Positions 14,221 to 23,514 are shown, counted from the first letter of the stretch. The stretch: DNA of 64,000 bases from Hymenobacter polaris (GCF_012927305.1 NZ_JABBGH010000002.1:1302001-1366000); one strand, 5' to 3'. Numbers and translations are program-made. The notes: generated by a model from the sequence alone, not told the origin.

Positions 14221-16578
14221 ATGCGACAGCTTTCCGCCTGGGTTGTTTTTTGGTTGCTGCTCGGCCACGCCTTTGGTAGCCAGGCCCAGGGCGCGGCCTA
14301 CGGCGATTGGCAGCTGCACCTGCCGGCCCGCCACCCGCGGCTGCTGGCCGAAGCTGGCGACCGACTGTACGTGGCCGACGAGTCGTCGTTCTACTACTAC
14401 GATAAGGCGCTGGATGCCACGCGTATGCTTTCGCGCCGCGACGGGCTGAGCGACGTGGGCGTGCAGGCGCTGGCCTACGATTCAGCCTCAGCCCAGCTGG
14501 TTGTCGTGTATGCCAGCGGCAACATCGACCTGCTGGGCGCCGGCGGCACGGTGCGCAACGTGACGGACCTGCTGCGCAAGCAGGCAACCGCCAAGAGCAT
14601 CAATCAGGTACAGATTTTCAATGGCTTGGCCTACATCAGCACCAGCCTAGGGATAGTAGTGCTCGACCTGGCCAAGCGCGAGGTGCGCGACACCTACGGG
14701 GCCATCGGGCCGAGCGGCACGGCCGTGACGGCCTACGCCACGGCCGTGCTGCACGACACTATTTTTGCGGCTACCTCGGCTGGTATTTTGCGGGGGCGCC
14801 TTAGCTCGGCGGTTAACTTGCTCGACTACAGAAGCTGGGTGCAGGAAGTGCCTAACCCGCAAAATACCAGCCAGGCGTATGAATACCTAGCCGTGTACCA
14901 GGGGCATCTGGTGGCGGCAGCCCGCTACTACGGGGTAAGCTACCTGGCCGGCACGGGCGCGGCGCGCAGCTGGCGCTTCGTGGCCAACAGCTACGGCAGC
15001 GTGGCGCGGCGCCTGCGCACCAGCGGCGGCCAGCTGCTGGTTGCCTTCGAAAACAACCCGCTGCGCCGATTCGATGCCCCCACCGGCCGGCTGGTAGATG
15101 TGCTGCCCACGGCCAGCACGGGCCCGGTGGTAACGGATGCTCTGCGCGAAGCCGACGGTACCCTATTCGTGGCCAGCTACACCCTAGGGCTACTGCGCTT
15201 TGGGCCCGGCGCTACGGCCAACCCCGAGGTTATTCAGCCTAACGGCCCGGCCACGGCCCTGGCTTTTGGCTTGGTGGCCGACGCGGCCAGCAATACGGTT
15301 GATGTGCTGCCGGGCGGCTACTCGGGCAGCAGCGGCTTGCAGCAGGGCCGGCGCGAGGGCTTTTACGAGTACCACGGCGGGCAGTGGACCAACTACACGA
15401 GCGCCAACTACTCGGCCACCGATTTTCCTAATCTGCTCGACCTGTCGCGCGGCACCCGCCTGGCCGATGGCACGCTCTACCTGGCTAGCTACGGCAACGG
15501 CCTGCTGGCTTGGAAGGGCCCCGGCCAGTTTCAGCGCTACACCGCTGGCACGCCCGCAGGCTCGCCCCTGCGCAGCAGCCTCGACCCCGACGCTACCAAC
15601 CTGGACTACGTGCGCGTAACCGACGTGGCCGCCGACCCCAGCGGCCGCTACCTGTGGGTAGTCAACCGCCACCAGCGGGCCAACGTGTCGGGACTGCTGC
15701 GCTTCGAGCCGGGCACTGGCCGCTGGCAGTCAGCCAACTATGCATTCGGCCTGCAAAACCTCGACCGCGTGGTAGTGGATGCCTTCGGCAATCCCTGGGC
15801 CACGCAGTCGCGCAAGGAGGGCACCGGGCTGATGGCCTACGACACCACCAGCCGCCAGGCGTTCAACTTTGGCACCGCCAATGGGCTGCCCAGCAACTCA
15901 CTTTACTGCGTGGCGCGCGACCGCGCCGGCGCCATCTGGGTGGGCACCGCCGAGGGGGTAGCCTACGTGGGCGACCCTAGCCCCCTGGTGGGCGCCGTAG
16001 CCCAGCCTACGTTCACCAAGCCAGTGGCCCAGAGCGGCAACGGGCTGTTTCCGACGCTCTACAACGAGAGCGTAACCTGCATAGCCATCGACGGAGCCAA
16101 CCGCAAATGGTTTGGCACGCCCAACGGCCTGTGGCTCTTCAATGCCACCGCCAGCGAGGCACTGCTCCACTTCACTACCGCCAACAGCCCGCTGCCCAGC
16201 AACACGATTAACGACTTGGCCGTGAACGACAAAACCGGCGAAGTATTCGTAGCCACCGACGCGGGCGTGGTCAGCTACCAGGGCTCGGCCAGCCTCACCG
16301 AGGGCAAGCCCAGCTGCGCCCAGGTGTTCCCCAACCCCGTGCGGCCCGAATTCGCAGGCACCGTCGGCATCCGCGGCGTGGTAAACAACGCGCAAGTAAA
16401 AATTACCGACATCGCCGGCCACCTCGTGTACAGCACCACCGCCGCCGGCGGCACCGTCACTTGGAACCTCACCGATGCCCAGGGTCAGCGTGTGCGCTCG
16501 GGTGTGTACCTGGTGCTCAGCTCCGACGCCCAGGGCCAGAACACGTGCGTGAGCAAAGTAGCGGTGCTGAGCAAGTAG
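14221..16578 (+). CDS. porZ: PorZ-like beta-propeller protein of the type IX secretion system
   Basis: 785 residues from ATG 14221. Signal peptide (VVFWLLLGHAFGSQAQG), then two sets of propeller-type repeats typical of two-component-regulator-like propellers (SRRDGLSDVGVQALAYD; GLPSNSLYCVARDRAGAIWVG; NDLAVNDKTGEVFVATDAGV). It ends in a T9SS sorting-like domain (AQVFPNPVRPE ... GVYLVLSS ... KVAVLSK). This is the architecture of PorZ, a surface component of the attachment complex that processes T9SS cargo. Placement next to recO fits the arrangement I recall from other Bacteroidota. An ATACTTTG string, one step from the -7 box, sits 10 nt before the ATG. A general propeller protein is the alternative. 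Confidence 0.75.
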   Translation: MRQLSAWVVFWLLLGHAFGSQAQGAAYGDWQLHLPARHPRLLAEAGDRLYVADESSFYYYDKALDATRMLSRRDGLSDVGVQALAYDSASAQLVVVYASGNIDLLGAGGTVRNVTDLLRKQATAKSINQVQIFNGLAYISTSLGIVVLDLAKREVRDTYGAIGPSGTAVTAYATAVLHDTIFAATSAGILRGRLSSAVNLLDYRSWVQEVPNPQNTSQAYEYLAVYQGHLVAAARYYGVSYLAGTGAARSWRFVANSYGSVARRLRTSGGQLLVAFENNPLRRFDAPTGRLVDVLPTASTGPVVTDALREADGTLFVASYTLGLLRFGPGATANPEVIQPNGPATALAFGLVADAASNTVDVLPGGYSGSSGLQQGRREGFYEYHGGQWTNYTSANYSATDFPNLLDLSRGTRLADGTLYLASYGNGLLAWKGPGQFQRYTAGTPAGSPLRSSLDPDATNLDYVRVTDVAADPSGRYLWVVNRHQRANVSGLLRFEPGTGRWQSANYAFGLQNLDRVVVDAFGNPWATQSRKEGTGLMAYDTTSRQAFNFGTANGLPSNSLYCVARDRAGAIWVGTAEGVAYVGDPSPLVGAVAQPTFTKPVAQSGNGLFPTLYNESVTCIAIDGANRKWFGTPNGLWLFNATASEALLHFTTANSPLPSNTINDLAVNDKTGEVFVATDAGVVSYQGSASLTEGKPSCAQVFPNPVRPEFAGTVGIRGVVNNAQVKITDIAGHLVYSTTAAGGTVTWNLTDAQGQRVRSGVYLVLSSDAQGQNTCVSKVAVLSK

Positions 16579-16607
16579 GGTAGGGCCAATCTACCGCGCC
16601 GCCTAGG

Positions 16608-16654
16608 GTCATCCCAACGGCGCGAGCGAAATGCTTCGCTGCGCTCGGCATGAC
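16608..16654. repeat. Short REP-like palindrome upstream of recO
   Basis: GTCAT and ATGAC bracket a GCGCGAGCGAA / TTCGCTGCGCT stem. The sequence resembles the outer parts of the REP-like elements elsewhere in the window. An in-frame extension of recO through it (from 16631) is an artefact. Confidence 0.5.
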
Positions 16655-16696
16655 GTTCTTTCACTTCATTTTCAATTATTATTTCCCCTAGGCCTC

Positions 16697-17419
16697 ATGC
16701 TCATCAAAACCCACGGCATCGTTTTTAACTACCTCAAGTACCGCGAAACCAGCATTATTGCCCGCGTATACACCGAGCGGCGCGGCGTGCAGAGCTACCT
16801 CGTAAACGGCGTGCGCAAGGCCAAGCCGCCGGGCCGCATCGCCCTGTTCCAGCCCCTTACCCTGCTGGAACTGGTGGCCTACGTGCCGCGCCAGGGCTCC
16901 GACCTCACCCGTTTGTCCGAGTTTCGCTGCGCCGAGCCATTCCGCTCCTTGCCCTACGATGTGCGCAAGAGCAGCGTGGCGCTTTTCTTGAGCGAAGTGC
17001 TGAGCAAGGCCGTGCGCGAAGAAGAAGAAAACCTGCCGCTATTCCGCTTCCTGCACGATTCCATCCTGGCTTTTGACGAGCAGGAGGTGGGCATGGAAAA
17101 CTTTGCGCTGCTGTTTCTGCTGCACTTGGCGGGCTACCTGGGCTTCGGTATCACGAGCGGCGCCGAGCTCACCGACCAGCTGATGATGGCCGGCCCCGCG
17201 GGCGGCAGCGGCTACAGCAGCGGTCCGCAGCAGCTGCGCCTGCGCGAGTTCGACCAGTACTTCGACCAGCTGCTGCACGCCCCCGCCACCAGCACCATCC
17301 CCAGCGGCCAGGTGCGCCGCGAGCTGCTGGCCGTGCTGCTGCGCTACTACCAGCTGCACCTGGAGGGCTTCGGCGACATCAAGTCGCTGGACGTGCTCAG
17401 TGAGGTGCTCGCTGGCTAG
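16697..17419 (+). CDS. recO: DNA repair protein RecO
   Basis: 240 residues from ATG 16697 (MLIKTHGIVFNYLKYRETSII), the standard RecO start with an N-terminal OB-fold and a helical C-terminal part (SVALFLSEVLSKAVREEEENLPLF; LLFLLHLAGYLGFG). It acts with RecR to load RecA during gap repair. The usual zinc-binding cysteines are missing, as in many Bacteroidota RecO proteins. The last 212 bp recur at 20658-20869 with 13 substitutions and no gaps. The intact copy is therefore a possible mosaic: its 3' end may have arrived with the AT-rich islet that follows. Confidence 0.93.
   Translation: MLIKTHGIVFNYLKYRETSIIARVYTERRGVQSYLVNGVRKAKPPGRIALFQPLTLLELVAYVPRQGSDLTRLSEFRCAEPFRSLPYDVRKSSVALFLSEVLSKAVREEEENLPLFRFLHDSILAFDEQEVGMENFALLFLLHLAGYLGFGITSGAELTDQLMMAGPAGGSGYSSGPQQLRLREFDQYFDQLLHAPATSTIPSGQVRRELLAVLLRYYQLHLEGFGDIKSLDVLSEVLAG
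17208..17419 (+). repeat. Direct repeat, left copy (recO 3' end)
   Basis: This 212-bp segment, including the stop codon, matches 20658-20869 at a constant offset of 3450 with 13 mismatches and no indel (about 94% identity). It forms the left border of the AT-rich islet. Confidence 0.9.
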
Positions 17420-17659
17420 GCCTGCCAAGTGCCCCGCTCGCCCCTAGGTGTCAGGCGTCTGTGGTAACCCCACTGCTAAGCATAAAGCAAGCAAGGTTTG
17501 GCTGCGCGAGTTGCTGCACAGGCATCGCTGGGGGCGGGCTCTATGCAGCAGCGTCCTGCTTCGGCAGTAGCTACAGCTTGGCCACAGGTAGTAGAACTGC
17601 CGCCAGCAAGTATTTCTGTTGCCTAAACCTATCCTGGCTACATTCCCTAGCAAGCACAG

Positions 17660-18520
17660 CTATAACCCGCCGTAAGGCAATTTTACGGCTCTGGCCTTCT
17701 CCACATTCTCTTTTCCCTTAATCCTAGTCAGTATTCTAGCTAACAAGCTCGATTGGGGAGCGAAGCTTTCATGTACTACCGCCCCATTAGCCCTTACTCG
17801 TGAAGCTCTAATTTCTGTAAAGTTTCCTTGAAAACGAAGATGGTTTTTTTCTGCAACAAATTTGAGTAGTCTTTCAGCGTGCAGTGGAGACTTTAGCTGC
17901 TTAAAATAGTCAGAAATAAGTTGCAGGCGAAAGCCGTAAGTTTCAGCTGCTGCTCGCCCCATTATGGCAAAGCGGTCATTAAGCCCATTGTAAAGCGCCC
18001 AATCAGGAGTAATCAACAGTTTTTCTCCGTGCTGCTGCAGTTTCCGCGCAAACTCTTCAAAGGGAAAGGGGTCATGATAAATCATATCTGGACGTAGGTA
18101 AATAAATAAATCATTTGGTCCTGCTTGCCCGTGCCAAAATTCTGTTACTTTTTCTAGGCTATGGAGTGCCCTACAAAGATTTTTGGTGCTTTGAAAGTCG
18201 TCACCCCATGCGTCACCATGCGTATTGACTGAATCCCAATCAAAGCTGTAGTCGAACAAATCCTGTTTTATATGCTTGTATAAGTTTATGCCTAATTTTT
18301 CATGACCATTTACTTCAATACTCACATTTTCCTCTCCGGAATGTCGGTTTGAAAAGTTGCCATTGATATGCATGAATGCCGCTAAAGTATGGTAGCGCCA
18401 ACCTAGTTTTATTAAGGGGTCGAGTATATTCTGTTGTATTGATGCTTGGGTTTTTGACAATGAGCGGTTCATGCCAAAAAAGCATATCCATACTTGACCT
18501 GTATAGTTTATTTGTTTCAT
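17660..18520 (-). CDS. Putative glycosyltransferase-like protein in the islet
   Basis: 286 residues, starting MKQINYTGQVWICFFGMNRSL, which gives an N-terminal strand followed by LSKTQASIQQNI. Further motifs are NDLFIYLRPDMIYHDPFPF and LLITPDWALYNGLNDRFAIMG. The RPD and NDRFA-G pattern resembles GT-A-type or DUF7796-like proteins tied to polysaccharide genes; the assignment is by pattern memory and tentative. No signal peptide or membrane helix. Codon use is much more AT-rich than in the flanking genes, and there is a divergent exostosin-like gene nearby, so both may modify a surface glycan. The C-terminus is basic (RILTRIKGKENVEKARAVK). Confidence 0.5.
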   Translation of the reverse strand: MKQINYTGQVWICFFGMNRSLSKTQASIQQNILDPLIKLGWRYHTLAAFMHINGNFSNRHSGEENVSIEVNGHEKLGINLYKHIKQDLFDYSFDWDSVNTHGDAWGDDFQSTKNLCRALHSLEKVTEFWHGQAGPNDLFIYLRPDMIYHDPFPFEEFARKLQQHGEKLLITPDWALYNGLNDRFAIMGRAAAETYGFRLQLISDYFKQLKSPLHAERLLKFVAEKNHLRFQGNFTEIRASRVRANGAVVHESFAPQSSLLARILTRIKGKENVEKARAVKLPYGGL

Positions 18521-18588
18521 AAGATTCTGGTTGGTTATTTGTTATTAAAATAACTTTTTTAAGTTGCGGATAAAATTATTAAGACTTT

Positions 18589-18786
18589 TTAAAGCACTTG
18601 ATAAATAAAATTTTTTGGTTTATGCAGCAATATATTAATATCTGTCAGTGTCAAGCCTATTTCGCTGTGCAGTGCAAAGCAAATATTATTTAATACTGCA
18701 TTTGCTACTGAAGTACTGTTGCATGTTTTATTAGCCCAAATATAGCTATTGTACTTCGATAAGAAAATAAGTTGGCCATCCTGCAT
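18589..18786 (-). CDS. Small open frame in the islet, doubtful
   Basis: 65 residues (MQDGQLIFLSKYNSYIW ...). It is AT-rich, lies upstream of the putative glycosyltransferase on the same strand, and has no recognisable motif. It may be a remnant or chance in AT-rich DNA. Confidence 0.2.
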   Translation of the reverse strand: MQDGQLIFLSKYNSYIWANKTCNSTSVANAVLNNICFALHSEIGLTLTDINILLHKPKNFIYQVL

Positions 18787-19300
18787 CAGATAGGCTAAAG
18801 TAGGGTAGCAGTCACAGTCATTGTTTGCCTCCCTTTACACAAAGGGTAATAGAGATTTAGCACACAAACCATCCTTTTCTAGTTACTTACTACTAAACGG
18901 TTGAAATAATCTTATTCGCTGCTAGTTCAGGCTTGTTAAGTGGCGCAGTGTGCTTTGGCAATAAGAACAAGCCCGGTGTTTGGTAACAGAAGGCACCTTG
19001 TCGGATGCGAGCTTTATTAGGCTTCCAAACTCAACATTAACTAAATCCTGATTAAAGCTATAAAGCAACCGTCGCTACTACAGTGCCTGCCGTAAAATAT
19101 ATCCTAATCCTTGGCTGTTGAAGCGCTTTGGTATAAACTAGCAAAGTTTTGATGATTCAAAGAATATGATAAATTTATTAGTTAGGTAAGTATCTGATTG
19201 TTGATTTATCGAAGAGATTTAGTGAAGAACTTGTTTTGTGAGTTTGTGTGTAATTACCTTTGCCTATATTGAAAATAAATTTAAGTATTTTTTGGTTAAC

Positions 19301-20395
19301 ATGAAAAATAAATTTAAGTTATATACGGATTTGAGTCTGCTAAAAATTGGCCGCTATGTGCAGATGCTTATACCATTTATGTCTGACGATATAGCTAAGC
19401 AAGAATCTAGAATAGTTGAAGCCGGTAGGTTTGATGATTATATCAAATTTGGTAGAAATTTTATAGAATTAACCTCTATCGAGGAGTGTGATGCCTGTTT
19501 GTTGCCGATATATTATGACTTATCAGCTAATAGACGCTCTTTTGAAGAAAGTATTCAAGATTTTTTAGATAAAGTTGGCAAGGCTAACAAAAAATTATTA
19601 ATATTTGCTGGTCATGATGTTGCAAATGTAGCCATTACTATTAAAAATTCTATTGTATTTACTAGTGCTATTGATAAGTCATCGCAGGCAAATAATGAAC
19701 AATCATGGCCTCATTTTTTTGAAGATTTTTTAAAAAAATATACTGAAGGTAATATAATACCTCGTTCTAGGGGTATTACTCCCGTAATAGGTTTTTGTGG
19801 TTATGCTCCGCCTTTAAATGTATCTTTTGGAAAAGAAAAAATAATTAGTGGAATAAAATTAATTACAAATTACCTTGGATTAATTCAAAAGTATCCAGAT
19901 AAGATATCTCACTCATACCGGGCAAGGGCAATAATTGGATTGCAAAGGTCTTCTAAAATCGCTCCTAATTTTGTATTAAAAAGTAATTTTGCATTCGGAC
20001 CTAGTGGGCTTAATTCTGGTAAGGTAACAGAATCAAATGCTGATTTTAGAAGAATTTTTGTAGAAAATATATTAAATAGTGATTATACACTGTGCGTGCG
20101 AGGTATAGGGAATAATTCTATCAGATTCTTTGAGACTATCTGTTGCGGTAGAATACCTGTATTTGTAGATACTGACAGTGTTTTACCGTATGATAGCGTA
20201 ATTAATTGGCGAGAACTGTGCGTCTGGGTAGCTGAAAAAGATGTGGATAGGATTGATGAAGTAGTGGCAAACTTTCATCGTTCTATTTCAGATGAAGATT
20301 TTATAGCTTTGCAGAAGCGATTAAGAAATGTTTGGGAAGAGTATTTGTCGCCGACGGGCTTTTTTAAAAACCTACACCTGCTAATAAACTCTTGA
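19301..20395 (+). CDS. Exostosin-family (GT47-like) glycosyltransferase
   Basis: 364 residues from ATG 19301 (MKNKFKLYTDLSLL); a longer GTG start at 19238 is possible but gives an odd tail. The C-terminal part has the exostosin signature: DYTLCVRGIGNNSIRFFETICCG, then RIPVFVDTDSVLPYD, INWRELCVWV and an arginine/aspartate-rich tail. Earlier GFCGYAPP matches the first part of this family. These enzymes build glycans from nucleotide sugars; in bacteria they sit in polysaccharide or lipopolysaccharide loci. The gene is the most AT-rich in the window, consistent with transfer from a low-GC relative. The product is probably cytoplasmic; the sugar is unknown. Confidence 0.75.
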   Translation: MKNKFKLYTDLSLLKIGRYVQMLIPFMSDDIAKQESRIVEAGRFDDYIKFGRNFIELTSIEECDACLLPIYYDLSANRRSFEESIQDFLDKVGKANKKLLIFAGHDVANVAITIKNSIVFTSAIDKSSQANNEQSWPHFFEDFLKKYTEGNIIPRSRGITPVIGFCGYAPPLNVSFGKEKIISGIKLITNYLGLIQKYPDKISHSYRARAIIGLQRSSKIAPNFVLKSNFAFGPSGLNSGKVTESNADFRRIFVENILNSDYTLCVRGIGNNSIRFFETICCGRIPVFVDTDSVLPYDSVINWRELCVWVAEKDVDRIDEVVANFHRSISDEDFIALQKRLRNVWEEYLSPTGFFKNLHLLINS

Positions 20396-20657
20396 AGTAA
20401 GAATATTTAGTATGTAGAAGAAGGTACACCTCTATTTTAGTAGTGAGGCAGACGCTGTTCTTTACTCATATAGTTGCCTTCCGAAGACTAATTTAAGTGT
20501 CAACCGACTTGTAACCAATTGGTTGCTAACCGTTGCTATTTGCTATTTCAGGAAGTGAAAGTAGCGATACTAGTTTTGCACTCAGCAGGTGCGCCGCTAA
20601 AGCCAGTCTGGTCGGCTGCAGTTTTAGTTAATATGCTAAGGCTACTACGGTAGCCCT

Positions 20658-20869
20658 GCGGCTACAGCAGCGGCCCGCAGCAGCTGCGCCTGCGCGAGTT
20701 CGACCAGTACTTCGACCAGCTGCTGCACGCCCCCGCCACCAGCACCATCCCCAGCGGCCACGTGCGCCGCGAGCTGCTGGCCGTGCTGCTGCGCTATTAC
20801 CAGCTGCACCTGGAAGGCTTCGGCGAAATAAAATCGTTGGAAGTGCTCAGCGAGGTGCTGGGGGGCTAG
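20658..20869 (+). pseudogene. recO: Second copy of the recO 3' end (fragment)
   Basis: A 70-codon fragment matches the last part of RecO (GYSSGPQQLRLREF ... LSEVLGG, stop at 20867). An in-frame TAG at 20651-20653 precedes it, so it is not expressed as RecO. Of 13 differences from the intact copy about nine are silent and four change residues conservatively (Q/H, D/E twice, A/G). That pattern shows it diverged as a working recO allele before being cut off, rather than decaying after a local duplication. It marks the right border of the islet. Confidence 0.88.
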
Positions 20870-20970
20870 GGCGCGCAAAGGCGCTTGTACCGCCGCCCTA
20901 GGGCAGCGTGGCAGTGCAACCCCTAGGCGGCCGGGCGCTTCTGTAGGGCCTCACCCCACTAGCATGCACA

Positions 20971-23421
20971 ATGAATTGCAGCCGGAGTTGCCTTATTCGC
21001 CTGCTTAGCCTACTGCTGCTGGCGCTATTTAGCGAAGTTGCGGCTGCCCAAGGCCTAAGCAGTTCCGTAACTGGTAGCGTGCGCGACTCGGCGAGCCAGC
21101 AGCCAGTAGCGTTTGCCACGGTGGTTTTGTGGCCCAAGGGGGCGCTGGCGGGCCCACCAGCCGCCAGTGCCAGCACCGATGCCCAGGGCCGCTTTACGCT
21201 GGCAGTGGCGCCGGGCACCTTTCGCCTACAAGTAAGCCTGGTAGGCTATGCCACTCACCAGCAGCAAGTAGTGGTGGCGGAGCCGGTGGCGCTAGCTCTC
21301 ATATGGCTGGTGCCCGCGCCCCAGCAGCTAGGCGAAGCCGTGGTGGTGGGCACCCGGCCGCTGGTAGAAGTGCAGCCCGACCGCCTAGTGTACCACGCCA
21401 GCCAGGACGTAGGCAACGCTGGTGGCACCGGCCAGGATGTGCTGCGCCACACCCCGCTGCTGGCCGTGGATAACCTCGGCAGCGTAACCCTGCGTGGCTC
21501 GGGCAATTTCAAGGTGCTGATTAACAACAAGCCCGCGCCGGCGCTCACGCAAAACCTGGCTCAAGCCCTGAAAAGCCTGCCCGCCGACCAAATCCTGCGT
21601 GTGGAAGTAGTAACTACCCCTTCGGCGAAGAACGACGGTGAAGGCACGGCGGGCCTGGTCAACATCGTGCTCAAAAAAGCAACGGGCCCGGCGCTGAACG
21701 GGCGCCTTGGCGCCAGCGGCGGCAACCAAAGCAGCGAAACCACGGCCGCCCTCGGCTGGAAGCGCGGTAAGGTGGGTAGCACCTTGGCGGTGGGGGCCGG
21801 CGGCTGGCGCGAGCCCGACTTCCTAACGCGCCGCCGCCTGGATTTTACGAGTACTGGCCCGGCCGATACGCTTACCCAAAGCGGCCGGCGCCAGAATACC
21901 GGCACCTGGTACAACGCCTCCCTAGGGCTCGACTACGACCTAGCCGCGCACCACAGCTTCTCCCTGCTGGCGGTGCTGAGCGGCTACCAGGCCCAGGGGC
22001 AGCGCGCCCTGCTTAGTCAGCTGTCGTCGGCAAATGCGGCAGTTAATCAGCTTTTTACCCGCGCTACTACTGACTACGTGGGCAGCCTCGGCACCGAGCT
22101 TACGGGCACCTATACCCGCACCTTCGCCCGGGCCCGGCGCGAGTGGAGCGTGCTGGGCCAGTACGCCGCCACGGCCGGCACCGCAGGGTATGGCTTCGAC
22201 CAGTATACCAATTCGCGCGCGCCGCTGAATCCCGCCCAGGCCGACTACCGCGAGCGTAGCCAGGGCCGTACCCCCAGCCGCGAGCTTACCGCCCAAACAG
22301 ACTTCACCCAGCCCCTAGGCGCCAAAAGCACCCTGGAGGTGGGCACCAAAGCTATTTTTCGGCGCACGGGCTCGGTGGCCGAGGTAGCGGGTAGCGCGCC
22401 GGGCCAAGCCCTGGGGCTGGCGCCGCTGCCGGGCCGGGGCACTAGTTTCAGCTACCAGCAGCAAGTGCAAGCCGCCTACGCCAGCTATGCTACGGCGCCG
22501 GGTAAGCAGCTAACGGCCACCCTAGGGGCCCGCCTGGAGCGCACCGCCGACGAGGCTGACTTTGGGGCTGGTGGGGGCAGCCTGCCGCCCCGCAGCTACT
22601 ATTCGCCGCTACCCAGTGCCAGCCTGCGCTACGCTTTTAGCGATACCAGCAGCCTGCGCCTGGCGTACAGCCGCCGCATTACCCGCCCATCCATCGACTT
22701 TCTCAACCCATTTGTTGACCGCTCCAATCCGCAGAATATCACCTACGGCAACCCCACGCTAGCGGCTGAGCTAACCGATGCGTACGAGGCCAGCTACGCT
22801 ACCGGCATGCGCACCGCCACGCTGCTGCTAACGGGCGCGGTGCGCCACACCGGCCGCGCTATTGAGGCGGTGCGCCTGCCCACCAGCACGCCGGGCGTCA
22901 CGGCCCAAACCTTTGCCAACGTGGCGGCCACCACCTATTACCAGCTCACCCTCTACGGCACGGCCAAGTTCACGCAGCGCTGGGAAGTCAGCGGCGGCCC
23001 CAACGCGCAGTACGTGGTATTTCTGAGCCCCGACCGCGAACTGCTGCGCCGCGGCTTCTCGGCCGGCATGAACGTGGATACCTCGTACCACTTCACCCGC
23101 AAGCTCACCGCGCAGGCGTCGCTGGCGGCCGCCCTGCCCGCGCCCACCCTGCAGGGCCAGGGCTCGGCCAGCCTGTATTACACCCTAGGGGTCAAAAAAA
23201 CGGTGTTCGGCGACCAGGCCGACCTGGTGCTAAACCTGGCCAATCCCTTTACCGACTCGTTTCCCAACCGCAGCAGCCTTGCCACCGCGTTCCTCGACGA
23301 GCGCACCGAGTACCGCACCTACCAGCGCTCCTTGCGCCTCAGCTTCAACTACCGCTTCGGCCAGGAAGACCCAGCGCGCCCCCACAAAAAGGCCAGCAAC
23401 GACGACCTGAAAAGCCGGTAG
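20971..23421 (+). CDS. Outer-membrane beta-barrel protein (TonB-receptor-like, PF14905 type)
   Basis: 816 residues. A signal peptide (LLSLLLLALFSEVAAAQ) is followed by a CarboxypepD_reg domain (VTGSVRDSASQQPVAFATV ... FRLQVSLVGYATHQ), a plug-like domain (VDNLGSVTLRGSGNFKVLINNKP; VEVVTTPSAKNDGEG) and a long C-terminal barrel with alternating aromatic strands (SLRLAYSRRITRPSIDFLNPF). The phrase 'TPSA+YDAEG-like ... INIVLKK' is typical of the OMP_b-brl_3 family. It ends in a barrel strand (RLSFNYRFG) and a short charged tail. Role: ligand transport or surface adhesion; ligand unknown. It lies just right of the islet. Confidence 0.85.
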   Translation: MNCSRSCLIRLLSLLLLALFSEVAAAQGLSSSVTGSVRDSASQQPVAFATVVLWPKGALAGPPAASASTDAQGRFTLAVAPGTFRLQVSLVGYATHQQQVVVAEPVALALIWLVPAPQQLGEAVVVGTRPLVEVQPDRLVYHASQDVGNAGGTGQDVLRHTPLLAVDNLGSVTLRGSGNFKVLINNKPAPALTQNLAQALKSLPADQILRVEVVTTPSAKNDGEGTAGLVNIVLKKATGPALNGRLGASGGNQSSETTAALGWKRGKVGSTLAVGAGGWREPDFLTRRRLDFTSTGPADTLTQSGRRQNTGTWYNASLGLDYDLAAHHSFSLLAVLSGYQAQGQRALLSQLSSANAAVNQLFTRATTDYVGSLGTELTGTYTRTFARARREWSVLGQYAATAGTAGYGFDQYTNSRAPLNPAQADYRERSQGRTPSRELTAQTDFTQPLGAKSTLEVGTKAIFRRTGSVAEVAGSAPGQALGLAPLPGRGTSFSYQQQVQAAYASYATAPGKQLTATLGARLERTADEADFGAGGGSLPPRSYYSPLPSASLRYAFSDTSSLRLAYSRRITRPSIDFLNPFVDRSNPQNITYGNPTLAAELTDAYEASYATGMRTATLLLTGAVRHTGRAIEAVRLPTSTPGVTAQTFANVAATTYYQLTLYGTAKFTQRWEVSGGPNAQYVVFLSPDRELLRRGFSAGMNVDTSYHFTRKLTAQASLAAALPAPTLQGQGSASLYYTLGVKKTVFGDQADLVLNLANPFTDSFPNRSSLATAFLDERTEYRTYQRSLRLSFNYRFGQEDPARPHKKASNDDLKSR

Positions 23422-23446
23422 CAACCAATGGTAATCAAAAACGCAA

Positions 23447-23473
23447 AACGCCAGGCTACTGCAGCCTGGCGTT
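23447..23473 (-). terminator. Terminator between convergent genes
   Basis: AACGCCAGGCT pairs with AGCCTGGCGTT around 5 nt. Read on the minus strand it is followed by a T-rich stretch (TTTTGCGTTTTT), so it serves the FKBP gene at 23515-24555. Confidence 0.65.
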
Positions 23474-23514
23474 AGGAATAAGCCCTAGGAGGACGCGCCG
23501 AAATACCGGGCGGC

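Larger units (their letters stand above)
17420..20657. mobile_element. AT-rich genomic islet bounded by recO 3'-end repeats
   Basis: A 3.2-kb block, clearly AT-rich compared with its GC-rich flanks, without a CCTAGG site. It carries a minus-strand gene (17660-18520), a small frame (18589-18786) and an exostosin-like gene (19301-20395). The first ~220 bp (17430-17650) is intermediate in composition and has no credible gene; 18787-19300 and 20396-20657 are non-coding as far as I can see. No integrase, transposase or tRNA is present. The paired recO 3' ends suggest acquisition by recombination within recO from a relative. Confidence 0.7.

Noticed and set aside
16631-16696. N-terminal extension of recO
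   Set aside because: It translates a REP-like palindrome; MLIKTHGIV at 16697 is the normal RecO start.
17444-17721. Frames in the left part of the islet
   Set aside because: Cys/Arg/Leu-rich and motif-free on both strands; treated as non-coding.
20513-20524. AACCAATTGGTT palindrome near the right islet border as an attachment site
   Set aside because: It has no partner at the left border; the recO repeats explain the borders better.
20645-20878. Minus-strand frame opposite the recO fragment
   Set aside because: The same frame is open opposite the intact recO end (17039-17428); it is a compositional shadow of recO codons.
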